From: Pythium myriotylum | Lineage: Eukaryota; Oomycota; Peronosporomycetes; Pythiales; Pythiaceae | Length of the DNA stretch: 64,000 nucleotides | Assembly (NCBI GenBank): GCA_023091665.1 | Contig: JALJCQ010000003.1 | Coordinates: 62,001-126,000 of the forward strand | Direction of reading: 5' to 3' | In this document: piece by piece, positions 1 through 10,120 of the stretch | Numbering within the stretch: position 1 is the stretch's first letter | Layout of the letters: each line of letters begins with the position of its first letter | Notes under the pieces: model-generated | Seen by the model: only the letters and a program-made list of their open reading frames with translations | Databases searched by the model: none | What the model was told of the DNA's origin: nothing | Translations under genes and position numbers: made by a program

Positions 1-193
1 TGGCTGCTTCGATTCGAAGCACTTTCCGTGGCTATCAAAGCCTTCGGTAACCCATGGACTGGAGCTGTACTCGGCATGGATTCCTGCAAACCCAGACGCT
101 CGTTTGACAACAGATTGTAGGTTCGGCTGGACTATCGCGGACGAATGATTCGTCTTCGACTAGAAGAGCCTTTCTGAGAAACTGGCTCATAAC
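1..193. repeat. Direct repeat, copy 1 (cut by window edge)
   Basis: This stretch recurs almost unchanged at 883-1076, 882 bp downstream. The only difference I see is one extra A in the second copy, after 'tttctgag'. It starts at the first base of the window, so its true left end is unknown. No intact ORF lies in it. It could be one unit of a tandem duplication or a terminal repeat of a decayed element. Confidence 0.85.
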
Positions 194-882
194 TACGTGG
201 TTGTCACCCATGTGATAGCCCAACCGTATGCTTCCATGTACTTGTTCAGCACCCATTGACGAGGTCAACTAACCGTAGCATAGTGGTCGTTCCAAGACCA
301 CCTACTTGGCCTTATTAATCCATAGGTGCAAGACTTGGGAATCAAACCTCTCGAGTCAGACACCACTCAGTGCATCAGGCATGCTGTTTATAAAGAACTC
401 GTGGTGAAGTATCGCCTGTCCCTCATTCACTGCAGCTTGCGAGGTGCCCCGTGCTCCTCGAAAACAGCCAGTGGATGGCATATCCCTCGTGCAGGACGTC
501 GACGAATCTGCGTTTGGTGGATGGGATCTCGCACTGTCAAGTGGCTCGAGCACCAACTGGCATAGTTTAATAGACGACTTCAAGTCCAGTCTTCTGCAGT
601 TCCCCATCAAGCACCATATGCACCGCATCTGGAGTTGAGGTACAGAGGGCGACATCCTTTAGGTGTCCGGTCATACGTGTTTGAACATCGCCTTTGTCTC
701 TGATCTTTCTAATCGTGAAGTAATAGTTGGGAAGCACGACGGCCAACACCTTGGTAATGAAAGGCGCGGAAGCACATGATTGTCACACATTATCGCTGCA
801 AATTATTGTGTGCCAGATACCACACTGCGACTAGGACTTGCTGGATGGACCCATGGATGGACTCGAGTTCAAGTTCCGTGCA
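194..882. other. Non-coding stretch between the direct repeats
   Basis: Only short ORFs under 100 codons in all frames, none with a recognisable domain. A plus-strand peptide near 326 (DLGIKPLESDTTQCI) faintly resembles a Copia reverse-transcriptase segment; the match is too weak to call. Probably relic repeat DNA. Confidence 0.4.
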
Positions 883-1076
883 TGGCTGCTTCGATTCGAA
901 GCACTTTCCGTGGCTATCAAAGCCTTCGGTAACCCATGGACTGGAGCTGTACTCGGCATGGATTCCTGCAAACCCAGACGCTCGTTTGACAACAGATTGT
1001 AGGTTCGGCTGGACTATCGCGGACGAATGATTCGTCTTCGACTAGAAGAGCCTTTCTGAGAAAACTGGCTCATAAC
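883..1076. repeat. Direct repeat, copy 2
   Basis: Second copy of the 1-193 repeat. Its last bases overlap the stop end of the neighbouring dehydrogenase gene (1070), so the homology breaks right at that gene's 3' end. A short open stretch that begins just upstream (about 835) and runs into the repeat reads LDGPMDGLEFKFRAWLLRF in the plus direction, loosely like the start of a Copia-type Gag, but it soon stops. Confidence 0.85.
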
Positions 1077-1960
1077 CGCGAAGAGAGGTTCTTCTCGTCA
1101 GATTCCAGTGCCACAACGTGAGCCCGCGTCTGCCGGAAGGTCTTCATCGAGTCGCCAGTGCCCATCGTCCTGTGAAGCCAGAGCACCAGGCTGTCTGGAA
1201 CCACAGCGGACAGGGCCTCCAGTACGTAAAGCGAGCGAGGCAGCAGCACCCGCCACTGATTCGTCCGCACGGCCGTGGTGACAGCCTCAGCCACTTCTTC
1301 CGGTGTGACCCAGTCCGTTCCCTTGGGCAGTGTCACCCCTTCGGTCATTCCAGTGTTGACAAACGATGGGCATACCAACGTGCAGTGGATGCCGTCCTTG
1401 CCCATAGCCTGCAGCTCTTGTCGGAGGCTCGTTAGTAGACCCACGGACGCGAACTTGGACGCTCCGTAGTCGACCATGCCTGCGCTGCCGAAGATGCCGG
1501 CGGCCGAGGCGATCGAGACGATGTTGCCCTTGTTCTTACGGATCATGTGAGGAAGGAAGGCCTTGATAGTCCAGAAGTGAGACGTCGCGTTCACGTCCAT
1601 TGTCTTCTGGATCGCAGCGTCGACGGTCTCCAGGATCGGGCGGCCCGCCAGGATCCCCGCGTTGTTGATCAGAATATCCACGCCTCCCAACTTGGCGTTG
1701 ATGTCCTCCGCGGTCTTGTACACGAGCTCGCGATCCGTGACGTCGACCTTGTAGAAATGCGCCTTGCGAGTGTTGGGCCCAAGTGCCTTGATCTCCTCGA
1801 GCACTTTGGCGCCGAGCTCTTCGTTGAGGTCCCAGATGACGACGTGGGCGCCGAGCTCGGCGAACTGGAGCGCAATGAGGCGTCCGATGCCCATGGCACC
1901 GCCGGTGATGAGCGCGACGTCGCCGTCGACGGACTTGAGGCTGCTGGAGAAGAACGGCAT
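1070..1960 (-). CDS. Short-chain dehydrogenase/reductase, paralogue 1
   Basis: Classical SDR oxidoreductase of 296 aa with a Rossmann fold; substrate unknown. Visible motifs are the cofactor loop TGGAMGIG (about 19-26), an acidic residue after strand 2 (IWDLN, Asp44) that favours NAD(H), NNAG (about 99-102) and the catalytic Ser152/Tyr165/Lys169 triad (SIAS...DYGASK). The overall pattern is closest to the SDR16C group (retinol dehydrogenase 10/17-beta-HSD 11-like), an inference from memory. The ORF stays open 36 codons upstream, but I start at MPFFSSSLKS because the three paralogues downstream start with the equivalent M-x-x-F segment. It lies apart from the others, on the opposite strand, and is the most diverged, with its own C-terminal tail after the conserved QTR. 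Confidence 0.9.
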   Translation of the reverse strand: MPFFSSSLKSVDGDVALITGGAMGIGRLIALQFAELGAHVVIWDLNEELGAKVLEEIKALGPNTRKAHFYKVDVTDRELVYKTAEDINAKLGGVDILINNAGILAGRPILETVDAAIQKTMDVNATSHFWTIKAFLPHMIRKNKGNIVSIASAAGIFGSAGMVDYGASKFASVGLLTSLRQELQAMGKDGIHCTLVCPSFVNTGMTEGVTLPKGTDWVTPEEVAEAVTTAVRTNQWRVLLPRSLYVLEALSAVVPDSLVLWLHRTMGTGDSMKTFRQTRAHVVALESDEKNLSSRL

Positions 1961-2438
1961 GGGCGTGCGACGCAGTGGGAGGCTAGGAGAGTGAGCGAGG
2001 CACGCACGAAGGCCGGGAATGGAGCGAGGAACCAGATTCGATCCCATGAAGAGCTCATGTTCTTCCAAAAGCAGGTGATCTCCAGAAGATATATAACATC
2101 TGATTTGAGCTCCGTCTCACCTCATTTTGGAACTTGACCCATCGTTAGGCTCTTCATTGGACACTCTCGACTAGAAACCACGACTCGCGGACGCCGAGGG
2201 TCTCGGGGCTCGTCTGCTTGTCTTCACGGCATCTCCAGTGTCGATGGCGTTGCCGATTAAGTCTCTAGACTTGTCAGGCGTGAGCACAGTCATGGGTTCC
2301 ACGGTGGAGAGACCCATGGCAGTTCATCCAAAGGTTTTTTTTTTCGTCGACATCTGAGATCCCAGCCAGAGTGACCCAGGACGATCGTTAGTCAAGCCAA
2401 AGAGGCCATCGTGCGTCGGAATGGAGCCACTATGCAAG
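1961..2438. other. Intergenic region
   Basis: Upstream region of the minus-strand dehydrogenase and downstream region of the WD-protein gene. An A/T-rich patch with a run of T lies at about 2335-2343. No gene or clear motif seen. Confidence 0.5.
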
Positions 2439-4934
2439 TCACCACGCAGCCGTGAGGATCTTGAGCAGCTCGTTCCTTCTCTTGTTGAGCTTCGCCATTT
2501 GTGCTACCGGGTCGCTGCTGAGATCTTCTTCGTAGGAGCGCTGGTACAGCGCGGCGAAGTTGGGTTTGTACGGCTGCGTTGCAGGCTCAAGTAGCGGTGG
2601 GAGGGGCTCTTGGTCCTGACGAAGATTCGCTTTCGATCCCCCGGGAGTCGATGTGAGCGAAACGCGGCTATCGCTGTGAGAGGAGAGACTTGATGAGCTC
2701 TTGGATCCAGCGAGTTGGTCATGTAAATTGAAAGGATGAGGGATTCGCGAGAGCCCAGCAGTTGCTAAGATAACAGACTCAAGTGTTCGCGTGGCCCCCA
2801 ACGACATCTTCAGTCCATTGAAGAACGGTCCGTTGGAAATGTCGACGCTGGAGAGGAAGACGCGCTTGGCGTTATCCACCGAGAAATCCAGTTGCTTCTC
2901 TTCCAAGACCTTGGTGAGAGAGCGGAACGCTGTCGTGAGCAGGTCTTTCCAGTTGAACACTACCGGCGATGGCGTGAGCACGACTAGATTGGCGATACTG
3001 GGAACACCGTGAGAGTGGATGGTTGATGCTTTGGGGACGCGGACGCTCACCATGGCTTCGCCGTTGCGGACATCATAGAGCATTGCGTAGCCGCTCGAAT
3101 ACTCAACGATCGCGACGGGGATGTCAAGCCAAGGCGTACGGGACGACAGTGAACAGAGACGAACTGGTTCCGCCTCCTGGGCTTCGATGCTGTTCGATGG
3201 CTGAGGTGGCGTGACTACACGAAGAACAGACGGCGCCGCACGGTTCGTAAGGTCGTAGAAGACTAGTCGCTGGGACGCGAGGAACAGCGCGACAACGAAT
3301 TGATTTCCGTACATGAGTGCTTTAGAGACGGATGAACCAACTAAGCGCGCTGGTGGCGATAGCATGGCGTGTGCTCGGTGCTCGATGAGATTCCAGACCA
3401 CGATTAGGCCGTCAGCGAGGCCAATCGTGATGAATTGGGACGACGAGTCGATTGACGAGGTGGTAATTGGGTGGAGATGCGGCCACGACACTGTTGGACT
3501 GCTGTCATTCTCAGAGGATATCGAGAATTTGTGGAGTGTTTTCCCAGCGACGATCCCCACAGCGTAGGGTGGTGAAACCGTGGCGTCGGTTGGAGGATTT
3601 GGCGTGTCGACCACTGGCGGCTGAAGGAAGTACAGAGCTGACGGAGTGGCATCGGTTGAGAGCTTGGTCACGAGAGATGGCGGCGTTTCGGTTGGGTCTT
3701 GGACTGGGGCATTCGGTAGCATGTACACACTAGTCTCGTTCTTGGAAGTAGAAACAGCGAGATGGGACAGATCAAGCGACAGCGCCAGTCCTGTTACAGT
3801 TTCGGAAGGTTCGGCAAACGCCAGCGAGGCTAACAAGCATGCCGAGCCAGATGTGGTAGCCAACAAAGTCTTGAACTCGTACACCAGTACATACTCGCGA
3901 ACAGAAGGCGAGGCGAGTGCCGTTGGCTCTGTCGTTGCAGCAGCCACCTGCTCTTGTATATGAAGACCAATCACAAATCGTGTCTCGTTGTCCGCTTCTC
4001 TGACACCATGGAGATCGCTGCTTCGGACAAGAACAAGCCCCTTCCCTTCCGCAATTGTTGGAGTTTCTACAGGAACTGAAGTCATCGTCATGTTGCGAGT
4101 TGTATCGACGATTTGGAGCACGAGTCCGGTCTGCTCACTTTCGAGCGACGAACGCCACACGAATACAGCGAAGGGCCATCGCCAGTGGGTCCTCATATCC
4201 ACGATCGAGCTAACTGAAAGTGATGGCGACGGGATCTCGTTAAACGTCTTGCAGCAGCGCTTCTTGGCGACCGCAAAGTCGTCCTGTAGTGCTGGATCCG
4301 CCCCGACGTCATCCTGAGGGTGTGAAAGCAGCACGCTTGAGCGAGCAGACCGCGCCGACAACGCCGCTGAGGTCTCGGCCTTGTACTTAGCGCTGCTCGT
4401 CCGAATCATATCCCACGCACCGTCGAGGATATCGCGCTCGAGCACTTTCATAATGCGTCGGTAGGGCTGCGGCAGGCGAGCGAAGGCGAGCTCCGGGTCC
4501 ACATGATCCACTGGACGACTGAGGTCGATCCACTGGAGGAACTTTAGCGCGTGGACGGCGCCGTTAGGCTGTTGGAACTGGTCAACCACAAGTTGGAAGG
4601 CCTTCTTAGTCAGCACAACATTGTTGAGCTCGAGCGTTTGCTGGAAGACGTCGGGCAGCAGCATCCCGCGACGAGCCTGGCTCACATCGCACAACACCGA
4701 CTGTAGCAAATGCCGTGAGTGTTTAGCCAACAGGGGGATGGTCAACGAAGGTGCACGGACCTTCCAGGACTGCTCCCAAGTGAATTGATCCTCAACGCAG
4801 ACACGACTGATGATCGAAAGGAGTGAGCAAACGCGAGATGCAGAACGAAGGAAGGCAGATCTGGCTCACCGGATCGTCTGGCGAATAGGCTCAAGCGACT
4901 CGAGCGATGCCTCGTTCTCCACATTCTTGTTCAT
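2439..4934 (-). CDS. WD-repeat protein, possibly WDR93/CFAP297-like
   Basis: Two-exon gene, 810 aa. Exon 1 is 4934-4870 (starts MNKNVENEASLESLEPIRQ); a 63-nt GT-AG intron (4869-4807) joins it in frame to exon 2 (4806-2439), whose first residues are VCVEDQFTWEQSWK. The long ORF alone begins at a TTG, so the upstream exon is needed. The N-terminal ~170 residues are helical and contain LPQPYRRIMKVL, which resembles the segment before the propeller in WDR93. The middle ~400 residues look like degenerate WD blades (for example GLADGLIVVWNL and YDVRNGEAMVSV). The C-terminal ~150 are Ser-rich and disordered, then helical. WDR93/CFAP297 is an axonemal central-apparatus protein, which would suit an organism with flagellate zoospores. 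The family assignment rests on pattern memory; the WD character is firmer. Confidence 0.6.
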
Positions 4935-5022
4935 TTTCGGTTGATGTCGAAGGATCCCAAGATGAACAGTCGCCAGGTTATCAGCGGCGAACCGACGCGA
5001 GGCGCTTTGTACACACTTGAGA
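4935..5022. promoter_or_regulatory. Very short bidirectional promoter region
   Basis: Only 88 bp separate the start codons of the divergent WD-protein gene (4934, minus) and the 5023 gene (plus), so the two must share or overlap promoter elements. No Inr match was found here. Confidence 0.4.
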
Positions 5023-5871
5023 ATGGAACGAGAGAACCAATTAGACGACGTCCAGACGGTCCGACTGCCGCTGCATCCTCGCAAGGCGCAAGAAATCTTC
5101 TACGTGAGTAGCATTTACAAGTCTCGGTGTGAATATTCACTCATCGTCACACCGAACAGGAACTACTTAAAGTCGATCCTTCGAATGGCGAAGCTGGCTC
5201 GATTGTACGAAGCTATTCAAACTGTTGGCTCGGCCGCGGAGACATTGACCTCCCTCCATTTACAGAACGCAGCTGTGGCCACCAATCGATCCTTTCAGCA
5301 GCGCGTCCAGAGCGTCCAGAAGGTCTTTGTGGGTGCGTTGAGGCAGCTCCAGCGAGGCCACTGGCTTCGAGATCTTTCCAAAGGGCGAGGGGATCCGCTG
5401 GTTCAACTGCGACTCTCAACGGACGGTACCAAACTCGAATTGCACAAAGTCATCGCCTCGGAAGCTGATGAGCGCGATGCGTTTCAACTCAATCTCGCTG
5501 AGCAAGTCGATGTACTGTCAGTCCGCTGTGTGGACATTTATCGAGACGCTTGCTTGTCCATCCACGCCGATGCCCCTCCAGAAGCCACTGCGTTCCCCTC
5601 GCTTTTCGAGGCCGAGTCAGAGCAGTGGCTCTTCACGATCGCTCTGGGTGTCGCCGCAACCAAGTCAGCAGTATGCAAAGGCGACAGTTCGTCCACGACC
5701 GACGCACTGCTTTGGCAGGCCATTCGCTTGCGCATCGTCGAGCTGAGTGCGTCCGTGGGGCTCCGCGAGGCCGTGGGAGCTCTTGAAGAGGCCTACGCGG
5801 CCGTCGTCGAGCGCGAGGTCGAGAGCCGACTGCCATCGCTAGCTTCTCTGTTCCTTCTCCGCACAGCATAG
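5023..5871 (+). CDS. Protein of unknown function
   Basis: Not recognised. About 280 aa, mostly helical (an early stretch LYEAIQTVGSAAETLTSLH and a long amphipathic C-terminal half), with no transmembrane segment or signal peptide. The ORF is open from a TTG at 5017; the first ATG is 5023 (MERENQLDDVQ), and another in-frame ATG at 5185 (MAKLARLYEA) would give 228 aa. A perfect-looking donor (TAC/GTGAGT at 5104) lies inside. An in-frame 69-nt intron 5104-5172 would be tolerated, while the better acceptor at 5159 would break the frame, so the 5' part of the model is uncertain. The 3' end overlaps the convergent coiled-coil gene by 79 bp. Confidence 0.55.
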   Translation: MERENQLDDVQTVRLPLHPRKAQEIFYVSSIYKSRCEYSLIVTPNRNYLKSILRMAKLARLYEAIQTVGSAAETLTSLHLQNAAVATNRSFQQRVQSVQKVFVGALRQLQRGHWLRDLSKGRGDPLVQLRLSTDGTKLELHKVIASEADERDAFQLNLAEQVDVLSVRCVDIYRDACLSIHADAPPEATAFPSLFEAESEQWLFTIALGVAATKSAVCKGDSSSTTDALLWQAIRLRIVELSASVGLREAVGALEEAYAAVVEREVESRLPSLASLFLLRTA

Positions 5872-6623
5872 CCCTCACCAGAGACAGAAGACGACGAAAG
5901 AGGCGCATTCCGCAGTCGCTCCAGACGCCCAAGCTGCCGCTTGCGCTCGCGTTGGTAGCGCATCCGCAGCGACGTGTGCCGCTGTATCGGCGAGCGTTCC
6001 CCTCTCCCATCCGGGACTCCGTCTTCTCGTTGCTCACTTCTCATTATCGTTCTCTCTGCCTCCCGAACACACGCGATCGCTTCTTCCTCTCGCTCCACCT
6101 CCTTGCGTCCAATCTCCTTCCCCTCTTCCCCTCCTCCTCCTCGCTCCTCCTTTTCCTTGCAGAGCACGAGCCGCCGCGGCCGCTGCAGCAGCGCGCGTCG
6201 CATGCGTCCGACTTGCTTCTCCACGCGCCGCACGCGCGGCACGAGCTCGGTCGCCGCCTTCTGCAGCGCGCGCAGCTGCCGCTGCTGCTTCTCGGCCGCG
6301 CGCACGACGACCTCGCTCCACTCGTGCTGCGCGTCGACGTGCGATCGCAGCTTGCGCAGCTGCCGCTTGCAGTCGCACTCGCACTCGCACTTGCGCGGCG
6401 CGTCCAGCGACGAGAGCCGTAGCTGCTCGCGCAGCACGCGTAGCTGCTCGTGCAGCACGCGTCGCTCCTCGCGGTGGCGCGCGTCCTGGCGCCGCAGCTC
6501 GCCGTGGAGCAGCAGCAGCGCCGAGCGCACGACGCCCGCGACGCCGCGCCACTCGCCGTGGCCGTCGACGAGCCGCCGCCCGAACGCCGCCGCCAGCACG
6601 CGCGTCTTGGTCTCGTCGTCCAT
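5793..6623 (-). CDS. Coiled-coil protein of unknown function
   Basis: 276 aa from ATG 6623 (MDDETKTRVLAAAFGRRL). It contains long Arg/Glu/Leu-rich coiled coils (about 45-80 and 95-150), a Cys cluster CECECDC at about 83-89, a Gly/Glu-rich acidic linker (about 155-175) and a basic Ser/Arg-rich tail. No enzyme motif is seen. The very Arg-rich composition comes with high GC. A possible donor (CTG/GTGAGG) near 5895 may mark a terminal intron, which would remove the 79-bp overlap with the convergent gene. Could be a centrosomal or cytoskeletal coiled-coil protein, but nothing in the sequence proves it. Confidence 0.5.
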   Translation of the reverse strand: MDDETKTRVLAAAFGRRLVDGHGEWRGVAGVVRSALLLLHGELRRQDARHREERRVLHEQLRVLREQLRLSSLDAPRKCECECDCKRQLRKLRSHVDAQHEWSEVVVRAAEKQQRQLRALQKAATELVPRVRRVEKQVGRMRRALLQRPRRLVLCKEKEERGGGGEEGKEIGRKEVEREEEAIACVREAERTIMRSEQREDGVPDGRGERSPIQRHTSLRMRYQRERKRQLGRLERLRNAPLSSSSVSGEGYAVRRRNREASDGSRLSTSRSTTAA

Positions 6624-7110
6624 CTTTCTGGAGAATGGAGAGGAGTATTACCGCGGTATTACAATCGACGTCATCCCTCCTATTCGATGTAGTTAGAGAG
6701 CCTTTCCGTGGGAACTAGAGAGGGGCGACGTCTGTAGCTTCGAGGACCAACATCGAGTCCGTCAGCGACCCTGGCATCTCCATGCGGTGGAGCCTCCTTC
6801 CATCGCGTGCGACACTGCAACAGACCCACGGCCGAGACGCTCCCATGCCAAATCTTGCGTCCGATGGCCCGTAAACACAGAGTCATCTCTCCCAAGACTC
6901 CATGAGCATACCACGTCGACTAACGCGAGGTGGGGCGACGACCGTCGGATGACGTGCCACTTCAACGTGGGCTCTCCGAGGCTCGTGGGGGCTTGGCCCA
7001 GCCATCACGGCCTCGCCTTCCATCCAACGCCCATTCCACAATCCACCTTCCTCACCAGAGTCCTCTCTTCCCTCTCAAGACCTCCCTCCTCCTCTTCCTC
7101 CACAACCACC
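6624..7110. other. Intergenic, upstream of dehydrogenase paralogue 2
   Basis: The last ~80 bp before the start codon are a C/T-rich tract (cctccctcctcctcttcc), a common oomycete 5'-leader composition; a similar tract precedes paralogue 3. Nothing else recognised. Confidence 0.4.
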
Positions 7111-7986
7111 ATGGGCATCTTCTCCAGCAGCCTCAAGTCCGTCGACGGCGACGTCGTGCTCATCACCGGCGGCGCCATGGGCATCGGACGCCTCATGGCG
7201 CTCAAGTTCGCCAAGCTCGGCGCCCACGTCGTCATCTGGGACCTCAACGAAGAGCTCGGCGCCAAAGTGCTCGAGGAGATCAGGGCGCTCGGACCCAACA
7301 CTCGCAAGGCGCATTTCTACAAGGTCGACGTCACGGATCGCGAGCTCGTGTACAAGACCGCGGAAGACGTCATCTCGAAGCTCGGAGGCGTGGACATCCT
7401 CGTCAACAACGCTGGTATCGTTGGTGGCAAGCCAATCCTCGAATGCGTGGATGCGGTCGTGCAGAAGACCATGGACGTGAATGCGACCTCGCACTTCTGG
7501 ACGTTGAAGGCGTTCCTGCCACACATGATCCGCAACAACAAGGGCAACGTCGTGTCGATCGCTTCGGCCGCCGGTATCTTCGGCAGTCCGTTCATGGTCG
7601 ACTACTGCGCTTCCAAGTTCGCGGCGGTTGGTGTGATGGTGAGTCTGCGTCAGGAGCTCATCGCCATGGGCAAGGATGGCGTGCATTGCACGCTTGTGTG
7701 TCCGTCGTTCATTAAGACCGGCATGTTCGAGGGTGTCCAGTCGCCGACGGACTGGCTCACCCCCGAGTACGTGGCCGAGAGCGTCGTCAAGGCTGTGCGT
7801 CGCAACGAGTGGCGCGTGCTGCTGCCTGGCTCACTCTGGATCGCCGAGCTGCTGGGTCTGCTGCTCCCTCAGTCGCTCGGTGACTGGCTCGACAAGCAGT
7901 CGGGCACGTACGACGCCATGCGAACGTTCAAGCAGACGCGTCCGCACGCCGCGATCGCCGAAGACAGCTCCAAGAAGACGGCCTAG
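7111..7986 (+). CDS. Short-chain dehydrogenase/reductase, paralogue 2
   Basis: 291-aa SDR with TGGAMGIG (19-26), Asp44, NNAG (99-102), Ser152, Tyr165 and Lys169 all intact, so probably active and NAD-linked; substrate unknown. The ORF is open upstream, but MGIFSSSLKS at 7111 matches the paralogue starts and follows the pyrimidine-rich leader. The first 473 nt are identical by eye to paralogue 3 (8829-9301); after offset 474 the two drift apart, mainly in the C-terminal helix region (LLGLLLPQSLG versus LIGNLLPLSVG), which usually shapes the substrate pocket. No signal peptide; a hydrophobic C-terminal helix may associate with membranes. Confidence 0.92.
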   Translation: MGIFSSSLKSVDGDVVLITGGAMGIGRLMALKFAKLGAHVVIWDLNEELGAKVLEEIRALGPNTRKAHFYKVDVTDRELVYKTAEDVISKLGGVDILVNNAGIVGGKPILECVDAVVQKTMDVNATSHFWTLKAFLPHMIRNNKGNVVSIASAAGIFGSPFMVDYCASKFAAVGVMVSLRQELIAMGKDGVHCTLVCPSFIKTGMFEGVQSPTDWLTPEYVAESVVKAVRRNEWRVLLPGSLWIAELLGLLLPQSLGDWLDKQSGTYDAMRTFKQTRPHAAIAEDSSKKTA

Positions 7987-8828
7987 AGCACCCTGCAACG
8001 CCGCGTCGTAGGAATTGCATTTGCTAGTGTACACCTCCCAATACCACCACCCCTCCTGCTTTCGCATTCCCACCGAGCGCACCCTCTCGACCTCCAACAA
8101 CGGCGGTATTACCTCACTGCCGCTAGTCGAGTGGCCCTGGACACACCCACGAACAGCTCGCACTACCAGCCCGACATCGCACCCTCTCGTTTGTCATTGC
8201 TGAGGATCCCACTGGAGAGCACAGTAACTCCCCCCGAGACCGAGGAGCTTCTAGACGACCACCACCAACAGCTCTCCCGTTTGCTGCTGTTGCATCCGTG
8301 CTGTCGGTAGACACACTGCCTGCCCTCCCAGGAAGCCTTCTTCGGACGTACAAGGTCGTCGTGGCATCCATCACCACCACTGCTACGTGGGACTCGTACT
8401 CATAGTTTCCCTCAGATTGCAACGTGCGACACCCGCGAGCTCCATGGCTCGACCTACTAATCCGCACTGTCAGCGTCGTCCGTCAGTCGAGACGACGAGG
8501 ACGACGACGATGCTGTCGCAAAGGGAGACTCATCGACCACGGCAACATGAGCTGCTCGATTGGTCCGTTTCCTCTCAAATCCGATCCCAGCTCCATCGGA
8601 TCTGAGCGAAAAGAGGCGCAAGCTTCAACTCGCGGGCCCGTAATCCCATCCAAGTCATCCCTCCTAACTGACGTAACCCTTATGTGGACAACCGGCGAGG
8701 CGACGTATGCGGAGCTCCTCGCACCGGCATGGATGGAGAAGTCGCCGCCAAGCCTCCGATCCCCCACTCTCGAATTCGCCAACGCGCCAACGGATCCTCC
8801 CTCCTCTTCCTCCACCACCACCACCACC
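7987..8828. other. Intergenic region between dehydrogenases 2 and 3
   Basis: 842 bp without a credible gene; the frames that stay open are low-complexity Arg/Ser readings. Ends in a cctcctcttcctccaccacc leader resembling that of paralogue 2, so the duplication or conversion unit includes the leader but not the rest of the upstream region. Confidence 0.45.
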
Positions 8829-9704
8829 ATGGGCATCTTCTCCAGCAGCCTCAAGTCCGTCGACGGCGACGTCGTGCTCATCACCGGCGGCGCCATGGGC
8901 ATCGGACGCCTCATGGCGCTCAAGTTCGCCAAGCTCGGCGCCCACGTCGTCATCTGGGACCTCAACGAAGAGCTCGGCGCCAAAGTGCTCGAGGAGATCA
9001 GGGCGCTCGGACCCAACACTCGCAAGGCGCATTTCTACAAGGTCGACGTCACGGATCGCGAGCTCGTGTACAAGACCGCGGAAGACGTCATCTCGAAGCT
9101 CGGAGGCGTGGACATCCTCGTCAACAACGCTGGTATCGTTGGTGGCAAGCCAATCCTCGAATGCGTGGATGCGGTCGTGCAGAAGACCATGGACGTGAAT
9201 GCGACCTCGCACTTCTGGACGTTGAAGGCGTTCCTGCCACACATGATCCGCAACAACAAGGGCAACGTCGTGTCGATCGCTTCGGCCGCCGGTATCTTCG
9301 GTAGTCCGTTCATGGTCGACTACTGCGCCAGTAAGTTTGCTGCTGTTGGTGTGATGGTGAGTCTGCGTCAGGAGCTCCAAGCTATGGGCAAGGACGGCGT
9401 CCACTGCACGGTCGTCTGTCCGTCGTACATCAAGACAGGCATGTTCGAGGGTGTCCAGTCGCCGACGGACTGGCTCACCCCCGAGTACGTGGCCGAGAGC
9501 GTCGTCACGGCCGTGCGTCGCGACCAGTGGCGCGTGCTGCTGCCTGGCTCCCTCTGGATCGCCGAGCTGATCGGGAACCTGCTTCCGCTCTCGGTCGGCG
9601 ACTGGCTTGACAAGCAGTCGGGCACGTACGACGCCATGCGAACGTTCAAGCAGACGCGCCCGCACGCCGCGATCGCCGAAGACAGCTCCAAGAAGACGGC
9701 GTAA
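8829..9704 (+). CDS. Short-chain dehydrogenase/reductase, paralogue 3
   Basis: 291-aa SDR, near twin of paralogue 2 with the same catalytic set (Ser152, Tyr165, Lys169). The longer in-frame ORF from 8424 is not used, because upstream of MGIFSSSLKS the reading is Arg-rich and has no counterpart in the paralogues. The 5' 473 nt are identical to paralogue 2 and the 3' half differs, which points to recent gene conversion or a partial duplication rather than equal age along the gene. Confidence 0.92.
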   Translation: MGIFSSSLKSVDGDVVLITGGAMGIGRLMALKFAKLGAHVVIWDLNEELGAKVLEEIRALGPNTRKAHFYKVDVTDRELVYKTAEDVISKLGGVDILVNNAGIVGGKPILECVDAVVQKTMDVNATSHFWTLKAFLPHMIRNNKGNVVSIASAAGIFGSPFMVDYCASKFAAVGVMVSLRQELQAMGKDGVHCTVVCPSYIKTGMFEGVQSPTDWLTPEYVAESVVTAVRRDQWRVLLPGSLWIAELIGNLLPLSVGDWLDKQSGTYDAMRTFKQTRPHAAIAEDSSKKTA

Positions 9705-10120
9705 AGAGTCGAGAGGCTTCGTGTTGCAAATCCAGTGTACTTATCTGCTCGTGTTACCTCTTGTGGGTTTGTGGTTTCTCGTGCAGGTCAAGGTTGCGAA
9801 TCGAAACCAGCGAGCGAACGGCCTGTTTGTTTGCAAGCTGGCGAGGAACTCCGATTTGGCTGTTGCAACAAGGCTGACGACGCCACGTTCGACTGGCAGG
9901 GTCCCAACTTCAACTTTGTCTGAGTAATCTTCATCTAGCTCATCCCTCCTAACCTATCCTCTATTGGTGTTGACTTAAGGCGGGGCGACACAGGCGGAGC
10001 TCTTCGCGTCAAATGGTGGGCGAGTAATCTGGAACCGGAAGCCCTTGGCGCCGCCCTCAGGGCTGTCTGCATCCATGTGCATCCTCGCTCGCATTCTCCA
10101 ATTCCCCTCGTGCCTCCATC
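9705..10120. other. Intergenic region
   Basis: 416 bp between dehydrogenases 3 and 4. No ORF with a recognisable product, no clear promoter motif. Confidence 0.4.

Noticed and set aside
326..565. Copia-like reverse transcriptase fragment
   Set aside because: Resemblance limited to about 15 residues without the YVDD motif or frame continuity; not enough to name an element.
8424..8828. N-terminal extension of dehydrogenase 3 (and a similar one from 6787 for dehydrogenase 2)
   Set aside because: The extensions are unrelated to each other and Arg-rich, whereas the proteins align from the MGIFSSSLKS start.
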